From assembly GCF_016097555.1 (NCBI RefSeq), contig NC_054713.1, positions 46,077,928 through 46,141,927 of the forward strand: 64,000 bases of DNA, in the 5' to 3' direction. Shown here in pieces: positions 45,206-62,529 of the stretch; the stretch's first letter is position 1, and each line of letters opens with the position of its first letter. The notes beneath the pieces are model-generated. The model saw only the letters and a program-made list of their open reading frames with translations. It was not told where the DNA came from and searched no databases. The position numbers and the translations under genes were made by a program. Origin of the DNA: Gigantopelta aegis (taxonomy: Eukaryota > Mollusca > Gastropoda > Neomphalida > Peltospiridae).

Positions 45206-45560
45206 GGATTATTCCATTTTGAATTTTCCACCGCGTTTACTATACACATACATAAATCGACGTAAGTATATGTAATGCATATTTAATTATATTATTTTTA
45301 ATCCAGGGGTTATTATTTATCATTTCGTTCCGCTATGCTTTTGTTGAACTGACAAACAAGCGGCCATACGGTATAAGCTATACTTTGGTTACCTGTAGGC
45401 CAGGCCCCGCCCCCTGTGTGTATTACACGTCAACTACCTGTGTCCCGTGACGTGCGGGTCGCTCCAGGTGTTCTCTATTCATCCAGTGTGGGAAAATGTG
45501 GTCGACTCCACGACTATATCAGATAGGTATTCATAGCTGTGATTTCTACACCCCATGAGT
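45206..45560. promoter_or_regulatory. Unique island with a CSL site and E-boxes
   Basis: 45360-45560 is GC-balanced and repeat-free. TGTGGGAA lies at 45487-45494, with 'ctccaggtgttc' (CAGGTG) about 30 bp before it and 'ctacctgtg' (ACCTG) further left. No ORF. A Notch-responsive element is possible given the flanking HES genes, but this is inference. Confidence 0.4.
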
Positions 45561-45564
45561 CATC

Positions 45565-48028
45565 ACCGGCCGTAAGATCAACCGAGTCCCATATATTTGA
45601 ACATGTTCCTGTACTACACTAAAGGTTAGAGCATGTCTGTCGGGATCCCGTCAGATCAACCGAGTCCCGTATATTTGAACATGTTCCTGTACTACACTAA
45701 GGTTTCGAGCATGTCTGTTCGGGATCCCGTCAGATCAACCGAGTCCCATATATTTGAACATGTTCCTGTACTACACTAAGGGTTCGAGCATGTCTGTCCG
45801 GGGTCTCGTCAGATCAACCGAGTCCCATATATTTGAACATGCTCCTGTACTACACTAAGGTTTCGAGCATGTCTGTGCGGGGTCTCGTCAGATCAACCGA
45901 GTCCCATATATTTGAACATGCTCCTGTACTACACTAAGGGTTCGAGCATGTCTGTGCGGGGTCCCGTCAGATCAACCGAGTCCCATATATTTGAACATGC
46001 TCCTGTACTACACTAAGGTTTCGAGCATGTCTGTGCGGGGTCTCGTCAGATCAAGCGAGTCCCATATATTTGAACATGCTCCTGTACTACACTAAGGGTT
46101 CGAGCATGTCTGTGCGGGGTCCCGTCAGATCAACCGAGTCCCATATATTTGAACATGCTCCTGTACTACACTAAGGTTTCGAGCATGTCTGTGCGGGGTC
46201 TCGTCAGATCAACCGAGTCCCATATATTTGAACATGCTCCTGTACTACACTAAGGGTTCGAGCATGTCTGTGCGGGGTCCCGTCAGATCAACCGAGTCCC
46301 ATATATTTGAACATGCTCCTGTACCACTAAGGTTTCGAGCATGTCTGTGCGGGGTCTCGTCAGATCAACCGAGTCCCATATATTTGAACATGCTCCTGTA
46401 CTACACTAAGGGTTCGAGCATGTCTGTGCGGGGTCTCGTCAGATCAACCGAGTCCCATATATTTGAACATGCTCCTGTACTACACTAAGGGTTCGAGCAT
46501 GTCTGTCCGGGGTCCCGTCAGATCAACCGAGTCCCATATATTTGAACATGCTCCTGTACTACACTAAGGGTTCGAGCATGTCTGTTCGGGATCCCGTCAG
46601 ATCAACCGAGTCCCGTATATTTGAACATGTTCCTGAACTACACTAAGGGTTCGAGCATGTCTGTTCGGGATCCCGTCAGATCAACCGAGTCCCGTATATT
46701 TGAACATGCTCCTGTACTACACTAAGGGTTCGAGCATGTCTGTCCGGGGTCCCGTCAGATCAACCGAGTCCCATATATTTGAACATGCTCCTGTACTACA
46801 CTAAGGGTTCGAGCATGTCTGTTCGGGATCCCGTCAGATCAACCGAGTCCCGTATATTTGAACATGCTCCTGTACTACACTAAGGGTTCGAGCATGTCTG
46901 TCCGGGGTCCCGTCAGATCAACCGAGTCCCATATATTTGAACATGCTCCTGTACTACACTAAGGGTTCGAGCATGTCTGTCCGGGGTCTCGTCAGATCAA
47001 CCGAGTCCCATATATTTGAACATGCTCCTGTACTACACTAAGGGTTCGAGCATGTCTGTTCGGGATCCCGTCAGATCAACCGAGTCCCGTATATTTGAAC
47101 ATGTTCCTGTACTACACTAAAGGTTCGAGCATGTCTGTCGGGATCCCGTCAGATCAACCGAGTCCCGTATATTTGAACATGCTCCTGTACTACACTAAGG
47201 GTTCGAGCATGTCTGTCCGGGGTCTCGTCAGATCAACCGAGTCCCATATATTTGAACATGCTCCTGTACTACACTAAGGGTTCGAGCATGTCTGTCCGGG
47301 GTCCTGTCAGATCAACCGAGTCCCATATATTTGAACATGCTCCTGTACTACACTAAGGGTTCGAGCATGTCTGTTCGGGATCCCGTCAGATCAACCGAGT
47401 CCCGTATATTTGAACATGTTCCTGTACTACACTAAGGGTTCGAGCATGTCTGTTCGGGATCCCGTCAGATCAACCGAGTCCCGTATATTTGAACATGCTC
47501 CTGTACTACACTAAGGGTTCGAGCATGTCTGTCCGGGGTCCCGTCAGATCAACCGAGTCCCATATATTTGAACATGCTCCTGTACTACACTAAGGGTTCG
47601 AGCATGTCTGTCGGGATCCCGTCAGATCAACCGAGTCCCATATATTTGAACATGCTCCTGTACTACACTAAGGGTTCGAGCATGTCTGTTCGGGATCCCG
47701 TCAGATCAACCGAGTCCCATATATTTGAACATGCTCCTGTACTACACTAAGGGTTCGAGCATGTCTGTTCGGGATCCCGTCAGATCAACCGAGTCCCGTA
47801 TATTTGAACATGCTCCTGTACTACACTAAGGGTTCGAGCATGTCTGTCCGGGGTCTCGTCAGATCAACCGAGTCCCATATATTTGAACATGCTCCTGTAC
47901 TACACTAAGGGTTCGAGCATGTCTGTCCGGGGTCTCGTCAGATCAACCGAGTCCCATATATTTGAACATGCTCCTGTACTACACTAAGGGTTCGAGCATG
48001 TCTGTCCGGGGTCTCGTCAGATCAACCA
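45565..48028 (+). repeat. 79-bp minisatellite (about 31 copies)
   Basis: Unit 'gatcaaccgagtcccatata' 'tttgaacatgctcctgtact' 'acactaagggttcgagcatg' 'tctgtccggggtctcgtca'. Variants (ccggggtctc, ttcgggatccc, tgcggggtc) form blocks. Confidence 0.97.
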
Positions 48029-48061
48029 CTGAATACAGCGACCACAAGTTGCTTCTTTTAA

Positions 48062-48275
48062 GGCGAGACGTAGCCCAGTGGTAAAGCACTCGTCTGATGA
48101 GCGGTCGCTCTAGGATCGGTCCCCGTCGGTGGCTCATTTGGTTATGTTGTTTTTTTGCAGCCAGTGCATCACGCCTGGTATAGCAAAGGCCGTGGACTGT
48201 GCTATCTTGTCTGTGGGATGGTGCTTATAAAAGATCCCTTGCTACTAATGGGAAAATGAAGCGGGTTTCTAAGGG
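48062..48275 (+). mobile_element. SINE-1, 3'-truncated
   Basis: 'gcgagacgtagcccagtggt' to 'gggaaaatgaagcgggtttc'. Confidence 0.88.
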
Positions 48276-49055
48276 ACACAACTAGAGCACAAAGAAAGAA
48301 TGAAAAAAAAAAAAAAAAAAAGTCAATAGGACATATCAATACTTTCCACAAAATTGTCATATTATATACATCTCCCCGAATTAACTGAATTTCGGGTTTC
48401 TTCGTCCAACGAATACGAAAAGCTTCATTAGTTCTTTTCATTCACACACAAAAAAATATTATTTTTGTCGAGGAAAAAATTTCTTTATGGGAATTATAAT
48501 AAATAATATTTTCTGTATGACCCGGATGAAAAGACGATCTGCATTGAAGTCGGCGTTAACAGACAGGTGTGGGTTTTTAATCCACTTTGATCGAGATATC
48601 CCTTTCTAGATTTAGGCTTGGATTTCTTCTTACTCTGTTATTTCCGGAAAATCTTTTCTCTCATTTTTTTGTCAACCGATTGACTTTCCTTTTTAAAGAG
48701 ATTCTTATCTTTTGAGAGGGGCAGTGCGGAACAGAGGGTTCTTGTGAGGGGAGGTTTTGTTAACAAATTCTTAAGACAGTCTTTGCGGGGATTATCATCG
48801 AGGACTTGGTGACATACGATTACATCTTTCACTGGTCGTAAGTCCGCACAGCTTTGTAAGTCCGCACAGCTTTGTAAGCCAACAAATTAAAGCGCTCGCG
48901 CTGGGTCAATTTCAAAGAGGTCAGAATTCAATATGAATGAAATTCGCGTCAACGTTAACCACTGTACCGTAAGCAGGCAAATCGTCCCATTAGGTAGCAA
49001 TATACAGTTATCTCCCTTAGAAAGAGTTCGATTGTTGCACAGATTGATGTTTGAA
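48276..49055. other. Unique DNA with a possible coding relic on the minus strand
   Basis: Minus 48638-48832 reads 64 aa with 'KKESQSVDKKMREKIFRK'; further minus-strand sequence past its stop also reads protein-like in pieces. I do not recognise a family. It could be a decayed exon or transposon ORF. Confidence 0.25.
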
Positions 49056-49059
49056 AAAC

Positions 49060-49142
49060 GTTTGTTTTGTTTAAGGACACCACTAGACACCGACCGCGCG
49101 TCAAGCGAGCGCTTTACCACTGGACTACATCCCGCCCCAGAT
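49060..49142 (-). mobile_element. SINE-1 fragment (both ends, middle deleted)
   Basis: 'ttgttttgtttaaggacacc' joined to 'accgcgcgtcaagcgagcgc' and 'ccactggactacatcccgcc'. Confidence 0.82.
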
Positions 49143-49835
49143 CGATGTGTGACGGCTGATTAGTTGGAATAGGAAGTAACTTCTTAATCTGAGTGACAGC
49201 TATTATTAAAGAGTTAGTTAAAAAATGACAATTGGTTTATCACCAGCAGTGAAAACGGTTTAGCTGTAATGAGGCTTGGTATTCATGCACCGGGTTTTCC
49301 TTGTGACAAATGTAGGGCGCGATCTATTTGGGTCATTTTCTATGAAGAAGAATTTGTGAAAAATTGAATAGCTAAACTTGTATTCAATTAAGGATTTTTG
49401 TAAGGTTTGATGAGCAATGTTTCCATAAATATATAAACATATGATTGGCATCCGCCAACGTCCACTTGTATGGTTGTGAACATTGTCAGAATTGCACCCA
49501 AAATCATGAGCACATTTTGATGGAAGTAACACAACAATTTAACTCAAAATATTTACAATGAGTCCTCTTTATAATTATGACCCTGTTAGTAATTTTCTTG
49601 AGTCCTTGAGACTAAAACTACCTGTATCTTTCTTTATCTTTAAACAATAGGTAGGCATTTAGGAAGCCAGGAGCTGGCAAGCACAAATCTCAGCTGAAGA
49701 TTCACAAATAACTGTGATCTGCTACCATTAGCACAGCGAGGGGAGGCGACTCCAAACAATAGGGGAGACGACTCTAATCAATTTGGGAGAAGACTGCAAA
49801 CAATAAGGGAGATGACTCCAAAAATAAGAGGATAC
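49143..49835. other. Unique DNA; no gene identified
   Basis: Minus ORF 49260-49532 (90 aa) has no domain I recognise. 49740-49830 holds short diverged repeats of 'gggagacgactcc'. Confidence 0.3.
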
Positions 49836-49837
49836 AA

Positions 49838-49945
49838 TTAAGGTTTAAGCACGCTGTCCTGGGCACATACCTCAGTTATCTGCCCAGAACAGTGGGTTAG
49901 TTGTTAGTGGTTAGTGAGAGAGAAGAGTCGTTAAAACTCGCTCTG
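49838..49945 (-). mobile_element. SINE-2 fragment
   Basis: 'caattaaggtttaagcacgc' to 'gagtcgttaaaactcgctct'. Confidence 0.8.
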
Positions 49946-49949
49946 AATA

Positions 49950-51118
49950 GTAATAACAGACCGTTTAATCTTACTATAGTAATAACAGACCGTTTAATCT
50001 TACTATAGTAATAATAGACCGTTTAATATTACTATAGTAATAATAGACCGTTTAATCTTACTATAGCAATAATAGTAATAATAGACCGTTTAATCTGAAT
50101 ATAGTAATAATATACCGTTTAATCTTATTATAGTAATAATAGGCCATTTAGTCTTACTATAATAATAATGGGCCATTTAATCTTACTATAGTAATAATAG
50201 GCCATTCAATCTTACTATAATAATAACAGACCATTTAATCTTACTATAGTAATAATAGGCCATTCAATCTTAGTATAGTAATAACAGACCATTTAATCTT
50301 ACTATAGTAATAATAGGCCATTTAATCTTACTATAGTAATAACAAACCATTTAATCTTACTATAGTAATAATAGGCCATTTAATCTTACTATAGTAATAA
50401 TAGGCCATTCAATCTTAGTATAGTAATAACAGACCATTTAATCTTACTATAGTAATAATAGGCCATTCAATCTTAGTATAGTAATAACAGACCATTTAAT
50501 CTTACTATAGTAATAATAGGCCATTTAATCTTACTATAGTAATAACAAACCATTTAATCTTACTATAGTAATAATAGGCCATTTAATCTTACTATAGTAA
50601 TAATAGGCCATTTAATCTTACTATAGCAATAATAGACCATTTAATCTTACTATATTAATAATAATCCATTAATTTTAATCTTACTATAGTAATAATAGGC
50701 CATTCAATCTTACTATAGTAATAATAGGCCATTCAATCTTAGTATAGTAATAACAGACCATTTAATCTTACTATAGTAATAATAGGCCATTCAATCTTAG
50801 TATAGTAATAACAGACCATTTAATCTTACTATAGTAATAATAGGCCATTCAATCTTAGTATAGTAATAACAGACCATTTAATCTTACTATAGTAATAATA
50901 GGCCATTTAATCTTACTATAGTAATAACAAACCATTTAATCTTACTATAGTAATAATAGGCCATTTAATCTTACTATAGTAATAATAGGCCATTTAATCT
51001 TACTATAGCAATAATAGACCATTTAATCTTACTATATTAATAATAATCCATTAATTTTAATCTTACTATAGTAATAATAGGCCATTCAATCTTACTATAG
51101 TAATAATAGGCCATTCTG
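49950..51118 (+). repeat. 29-bp minisatellite with higher-order structure (about 39 copies)
   Basis: Unit 'ctatagtaataataggccat' 'ttaatctta'. A distinctive junction ('aataatccattaattttaat') occurs twice about 390 bp apart within matching context, showing block duplication. Confidence 0.95.
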
Positions 51119-51650
51119 ACCGTGCAGCACACCATATTTTAATGAAGATATTTGTAATAAAAATATCGCATGCTTAGGTCACGTGTTCACTTAAATTACG
51201 AAATGTTCCTAGTCAGGACACGCAGCGTTCCGTCAATTCCTCAAAGTTCAACCAACTTTCCAGGCGAAGTAAGTTGTGTTACTTAGTTAAATGTTTGTTA
51301 ATCATAATATACAAAGGTGTTATGTAATAAATACAGAGCCAGATACCAGTTATTTTGCCATGTTATTTATTGCACTCGTTTATGGTGTGCAAGATTATGC
51401 TCCTCGACCGCTATGCGGTCTCGTGGTATAATATTCTTGCGCACTACAAACTCGTGCAGTGAACAGCATAGGAAAACAACTGGCATGTAGTCCTGTATAT
51501 TTACCTACTAAATATAGTGTAATAAAAACAAGAACTTGATAAACATTGAATCATTTTAATGATTAAACAAAGTTTGTTGGCATTAGGTTAATAACGATAA
51601 CACGTGAACCAATTATCACAGGTATGCAAGGCACATTTTTAAAGTCGTGA
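51119..51650. other. Unique AT-rich DNA with an imperfect inverted repeat
   Basis: 'tattttgccatgttatttat...gcactcgtttatggtgtgcaag' and 'cttgcgcactacaaactcg...cagtgaacagcataggaaaac' near 51350-51480 form an imperfect foldback. No ORF. Confidence 0.4.
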
Positions 51651-51654
51651 CTAA

Positions 51655-52042
51655 ATTTCAGATACTATATCTGTTTTGAAGTAACGATTATAACATCCAG
51701 TTGTAACAGTGTCAGTCGTAACTAAACTCAAGATACTATATCTGTTTCGAAGTAACGATTATAACATCCAGTTGTAACAGTGTGAGTCGTAACTAAACTC
51801 AAGATACTATATCTGTTTCGAAGTAACGATTATAACATCCAGTTGTAACAGTGTGAGTCGTAACTAAACTCAAGATACTATATCTGTTTCGAAGTAACGA
51901 TTATAACATCCAGTTGTAACAGTGTCAGTCGTGACTAAACTCAAGATACTATATCTGCTTCGAAGTAACGATTATAACATCAGTTAATTGCCAGAACTAC
52001 TATATCTGCTTCGAAGTAACGATTATAACATCAGTTAATTGC
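51655..52042 (+). repeat. 71-bp tandem repeat (about 5 copies)
   Basis: Unit 'gtcgtaactaaactcaagat' 'actatatctgtttcgaagta' 'acgattataacatccagttg' 'taacagtgtga'; last copies shorter. Confidence 0.92.
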
Positions 52043-52556
52043 CAGAACTACGAGTAAATCCCAAATAATGCATCTGCATCTTTAACTGTGTATATAGCTA
52101 TTTTGAATTATGTTTGTATGGATCCCACGAAGAGCTCCTGTTGTCATCTTGCCACTGTAAATATCCATCGTACAATAATTCCTCATATGCTGTCGTTTGA
52201 CGGCTCGAGTTTATCGTAATACAGTTTACAGTTTCAAGCTTCAAAGTACCGATCATATCATCCAATCTTAAAAGTAACGATCAGATCATCAGGAAAAGAA
52301 CACAATGCTCCACATATTGACGAATTTGGAATCCATCGAATCATTCCGCAATCTGGCAACACATTTTGCGTGTTTACGTTCCGGCAACACTCGTAGTGTG
52401 TTAACGTCCCGGCAACACATGAAGAGTGTTAACGTCCCGGCATATCGGTCGCGTTCTCCCTCAGGTACATCCAGTAAATGAAAAGTAGAATTTCTTCAAA
52501 GCACTGTTAACTTGTTTTAAAATAAATTATTACATTACACATTTATTTCTCACTCA
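52043..52556. other. Downstream region of HES gene B
   Basis: Likely 3' UTR of the minus-strand gene. AATAAA occurs at 52547-52542, only 10 bases past the stop, so a later signal is more likely the one used. 52370-52440 has two to three short repeats of 'gtgttaacgtcccggcaaca'. Confidence 0.4.
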
Positions 52557-59643
<7,087 letters not shown>

Positions 59644-59814
59644 TTTCCGATCTCAATTTGACAAATGAACAAACGAATCTACAGGTGGTTTTGTCTGTCG
59701 ACACCAGCGCGAGCATAAGACTCGATTCCGTTTGTGGGCCCGTATAAAGTGCCAGACCTCTGTTCGTTGACATAGCTTTGAAAGGGTCGGGGGAAGCTTT
59801 TGTCCGCAACCTGT

Positions 59815-59930
59815 GTGAAGTAATGCAACATCTCTTTCCCACGGTCGCATGCCGAAACTTGCGGCCAATGAGAAAAGCCCTTCCTCGTGGGACCAGCCGC
59901 CTGTTGGCGATGGGGCTCTTCGATTGGCTG
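59815..59930 (-). promoter_or_regulatory. Proximal promoter of HES gene B with CSL site and CCAAT boxes
   Basis: CGTGGGAA on the minus strand at 59843-59836, about 195 bp upstream of the start codon. 'tgcaaca' (plus strand) lies just before it, a CCAAT box in 'ggccaatgag' after it, and an inverted one in 'cgattggctg' follows. Order, orientation and several bases match the gene A promoter. No canonical TATA box stands out; 'cgtataaag' at about 59741 reads as TATA only on the plus strand. Confidence 0.72.
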
Positions 59931-60000
59931 TCAGTTGTTGATGGTGACAGCACGGAGGCCAGGCCTTTGCCAGTGAATGTATCGGAGCGAGAGAGGTAAA

Positions 60001-60060
60001 CACACGCACGTGCCACGCGTCGGCCCGGCACGCCGCTCCCCTGTGGGAAAACTCCGCCCC
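60001..60060 (+). promoter_or_regulatory. Upstream CSL site and HES-type boxes of gene B
   Basis: TGTGGGAA at 60042-60049 on the plus strand, facing the proximal site from 206 bp away, followed by AAACTCCGCCCC as at the matching gene A site. Just before it, 'gcacgtgccacgcgtc' holds CACGTG and CACGCG; CACGCG is a class C box bound by HES proteins, so autorepression is plausible but inferred. Confidence 0.62.
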
Positions 60061-60289
60061 GTCATCGCTCCGTCGCAACTTTGATAACACAGGACACGCA
60101 TTCTTCATAAGTCCGCCATACCTGAGATGTCACGTGACTTGTGCGCGAGCTTATCGAGCAGTTATCGCATTCCGGTGCTGTGGACCCATTGAGGCGGCGA
60201 TCGTGCTGCGGGGAGGGCAGTTTATATGAGAAATGATGGAACACTTCACTGGGAAAATAATCAGACATTTTAAAAAGAAATTATCACAT

Positions 60290-61165
60290 AAGGTGACTCA
60301 CTGTAACTACCCGTTTGATTTGACTCAGTAACTATCTGTTTGATTTGACTCACAGTAACTACCTGTTTCATTTGACTCAGTAACTACCCGTTTGATTTGA
60401 CTCACAGAACTACCTGTTTCATTTGACTCAGTAACTACCCGTTTGATTTGACTCACAGAACTACCTGTTTCATTTGACTCAGTAACTACCCATTTCATTT
60501 GACTCACTGTAACTACCTTTTTTATTTGACTTAGTAACTAGCCGTTTGATTTGATTCAGTAACTACCTGTTTGATTTGATTCAGTAACTACCCATTTGAT
60601 TTGACTCACAGTAACTACCTGTTTCATTTGACTCAGTAACTACCCGTTTGATTTGACTCACTGTAACTACCTTTTTGATTTGACTTAGTAACTAGCCGTT
60701 TGATTTGATTCAGTAACTATCCGTTTCATTTGACTCGGTAACTACCTGTTTGATTTGATTCAGTAACTACTCATTTGATTTGACTCAGTAACTACCTTTT
60801 TGATTTGTCTCAGTAACTAGCCGTTTGATTTGTTTCAGTAATTATCTGTTTGATTTGATTCAGTAACTACCCATTTGATTTTACTCAGTAACTACCTTTT
60901 TGATTTGACTCAGTAACTACCTTTTTGATTTGACTCCGTAACTACCCGTTTGGTTTGATACAGTAACTACCCGTTTGATTTGACTCACAATAACTACCCG
61001 TTTGATTTGACTCAGTAACTACTTATTTGATTTGACTCATAGTAACTACTTGTTTTATTTGACTCACTGTAACTACCTGTTTGATTTGATTTACAATACC
61101 TATCCTATTTATTTGACTCACAGTAATTACCTGTTTTATTTGACATTGTAAATACCCGTTTTATT
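60290..61165 (+). repeat. 25-bp minisatellite upstream of HES gene B (about 35 copies)
   Basis: Unit 'actacccgtttgatttgact' 'cagta', diverging toward the right. Confidence 0.93.
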
Positions 61166-61184
61166 TGTCATTATATAAGACTGT

Positions 61185-61710
61185 ACACGTACATAGCATC
61201 CAGCTGTTTGTCACTAAATAGGACTGTAGACTTACATAGCAGCGAGCTGTTTGTCACTATATAGGACTGTAGACATATATAGCATCCAGCTGTTTGTCAC
61301 TATATAGGACTGTAGGCTTACGTAGCATCCAGCTGTTTGTCACTATATAGGACTGTAGGCTTACGTAGCATCCAGCTGTTTGTCACTATATAGGACTGTA
61401 GACTTACACAGCAGCGAGCTATTTATAACTAAATAGGACTGTAGACTTACATAACAGCGAGCTGTTTGTCACTATATAGGACTGTAGATTTATATAGCAT
61501 CCAGCTGTTTGTCACTATATAGGACTGTAGACTTACGTAGCATACAGCTGTTTGTCACTATATAGGACTGTAGATTTATATAGCATCCAGCTGTTTGTCA
61601 CTATATTGGACTGTAAATTACGTAGCATCCAGCTGTTTATCACTATATAGGACTGTAGACTTACATAGCTGCGAGTTGTTTATCAACATATAGGACTGTA
61701 TACTTAATAG
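61185..61710 (+). repeat. 43-bp minisatellite (about 12 copies)
   Basis: Unit 'gactgtagacttacatagca' 'tccagctgtttgtcactata' 'tag'. Confidence 0.94.
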
Positions 61711-61884
61711 CAATCAGGAGCCTGTTTCACTAAACATCGTAAATTTACATTTACGTGTAACACTTACACCTGTCATACGTCTACGTCTACGTCTACGTTT
61801 ACTCCATTTCACGAAGCCGGTCGTAGAAATACTACTAACTTACTTTGCACGTAAATCTACGTCTGTTTTCTTTTGCAACTCATT

Positions 61885-61965
61885 TAGCAGAAATTTGACA
61901 TCTAAAGCCGATTATTAATAAATCAATGTGCTCTAGTACAGTCATTAAACAAAACAAACTTATAA
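61885..61965 (+). mobile_element. SINE-1 3' fragment
   Basis: 'gacatctaaagccgattatt' to 'cagtcattaaacaaaacaaa'. Confidence 0.75.
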
Positions 61966-61984
61966 CTTTTAAAAGAAAGAACGA

Positions 61985-62465
61985 ATAAACTTGATAAAGT
62001 TTGGAAACCACCGTTTCCGGTATACCAGCACACTGATGACATTAAATGTGGAAGGTCTTGATAAAGTTTGGAAACCACCGTTTCCGGTATACCAGCACAC
62101 TGATGACATTAAATGTGGAAGGTCTTGATAAAGTTTGGAAACCACCGTTTCCGATATACCAGCACACTGATGACATTAAATGTGGAAGGTCTTGATTAAG
62201 TTTGGAAACCACCGTTTCCGGTATACCAGCACACTGATGACATTAAATGTGGAAGGTCTTGATAAAGTTTGGAAACCACCGTTTCCGGTATACCAGCACA
62301 CTGATGACATTAAATGTGGAAGGTCTTGATAAAGTTTGGAAACCACCGTTTCCGATATACCAGCACACTGATGACATTAAATGTGGAAGGTCTTGATAAA
62401 GTTTGGAAACCACCGTTTCCGATATACCAGCACACTGATGACATTAAATGTGGAAGGTCTTGCAT
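61985..62465 (+). repeat. 67-bp minisatellite (about 7 copies)
   Basis: Unit 'ttgataaagtttggaaacca' 'ccgtttccggtataccagca' 'cactgatgacattaaatgtg' 'gaaggtc'. GGAAACCACCGTTTCC in each unit is a small hairpin. Copies are almost identical, so the array is young. Confidence 0.95.
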
Positions 62466-62529
62466 CTAAAATAGGTCATTCAGACTTTATAAACTATGTT
62501 TATAATGTTCATATTGTTATTTGAACCGA

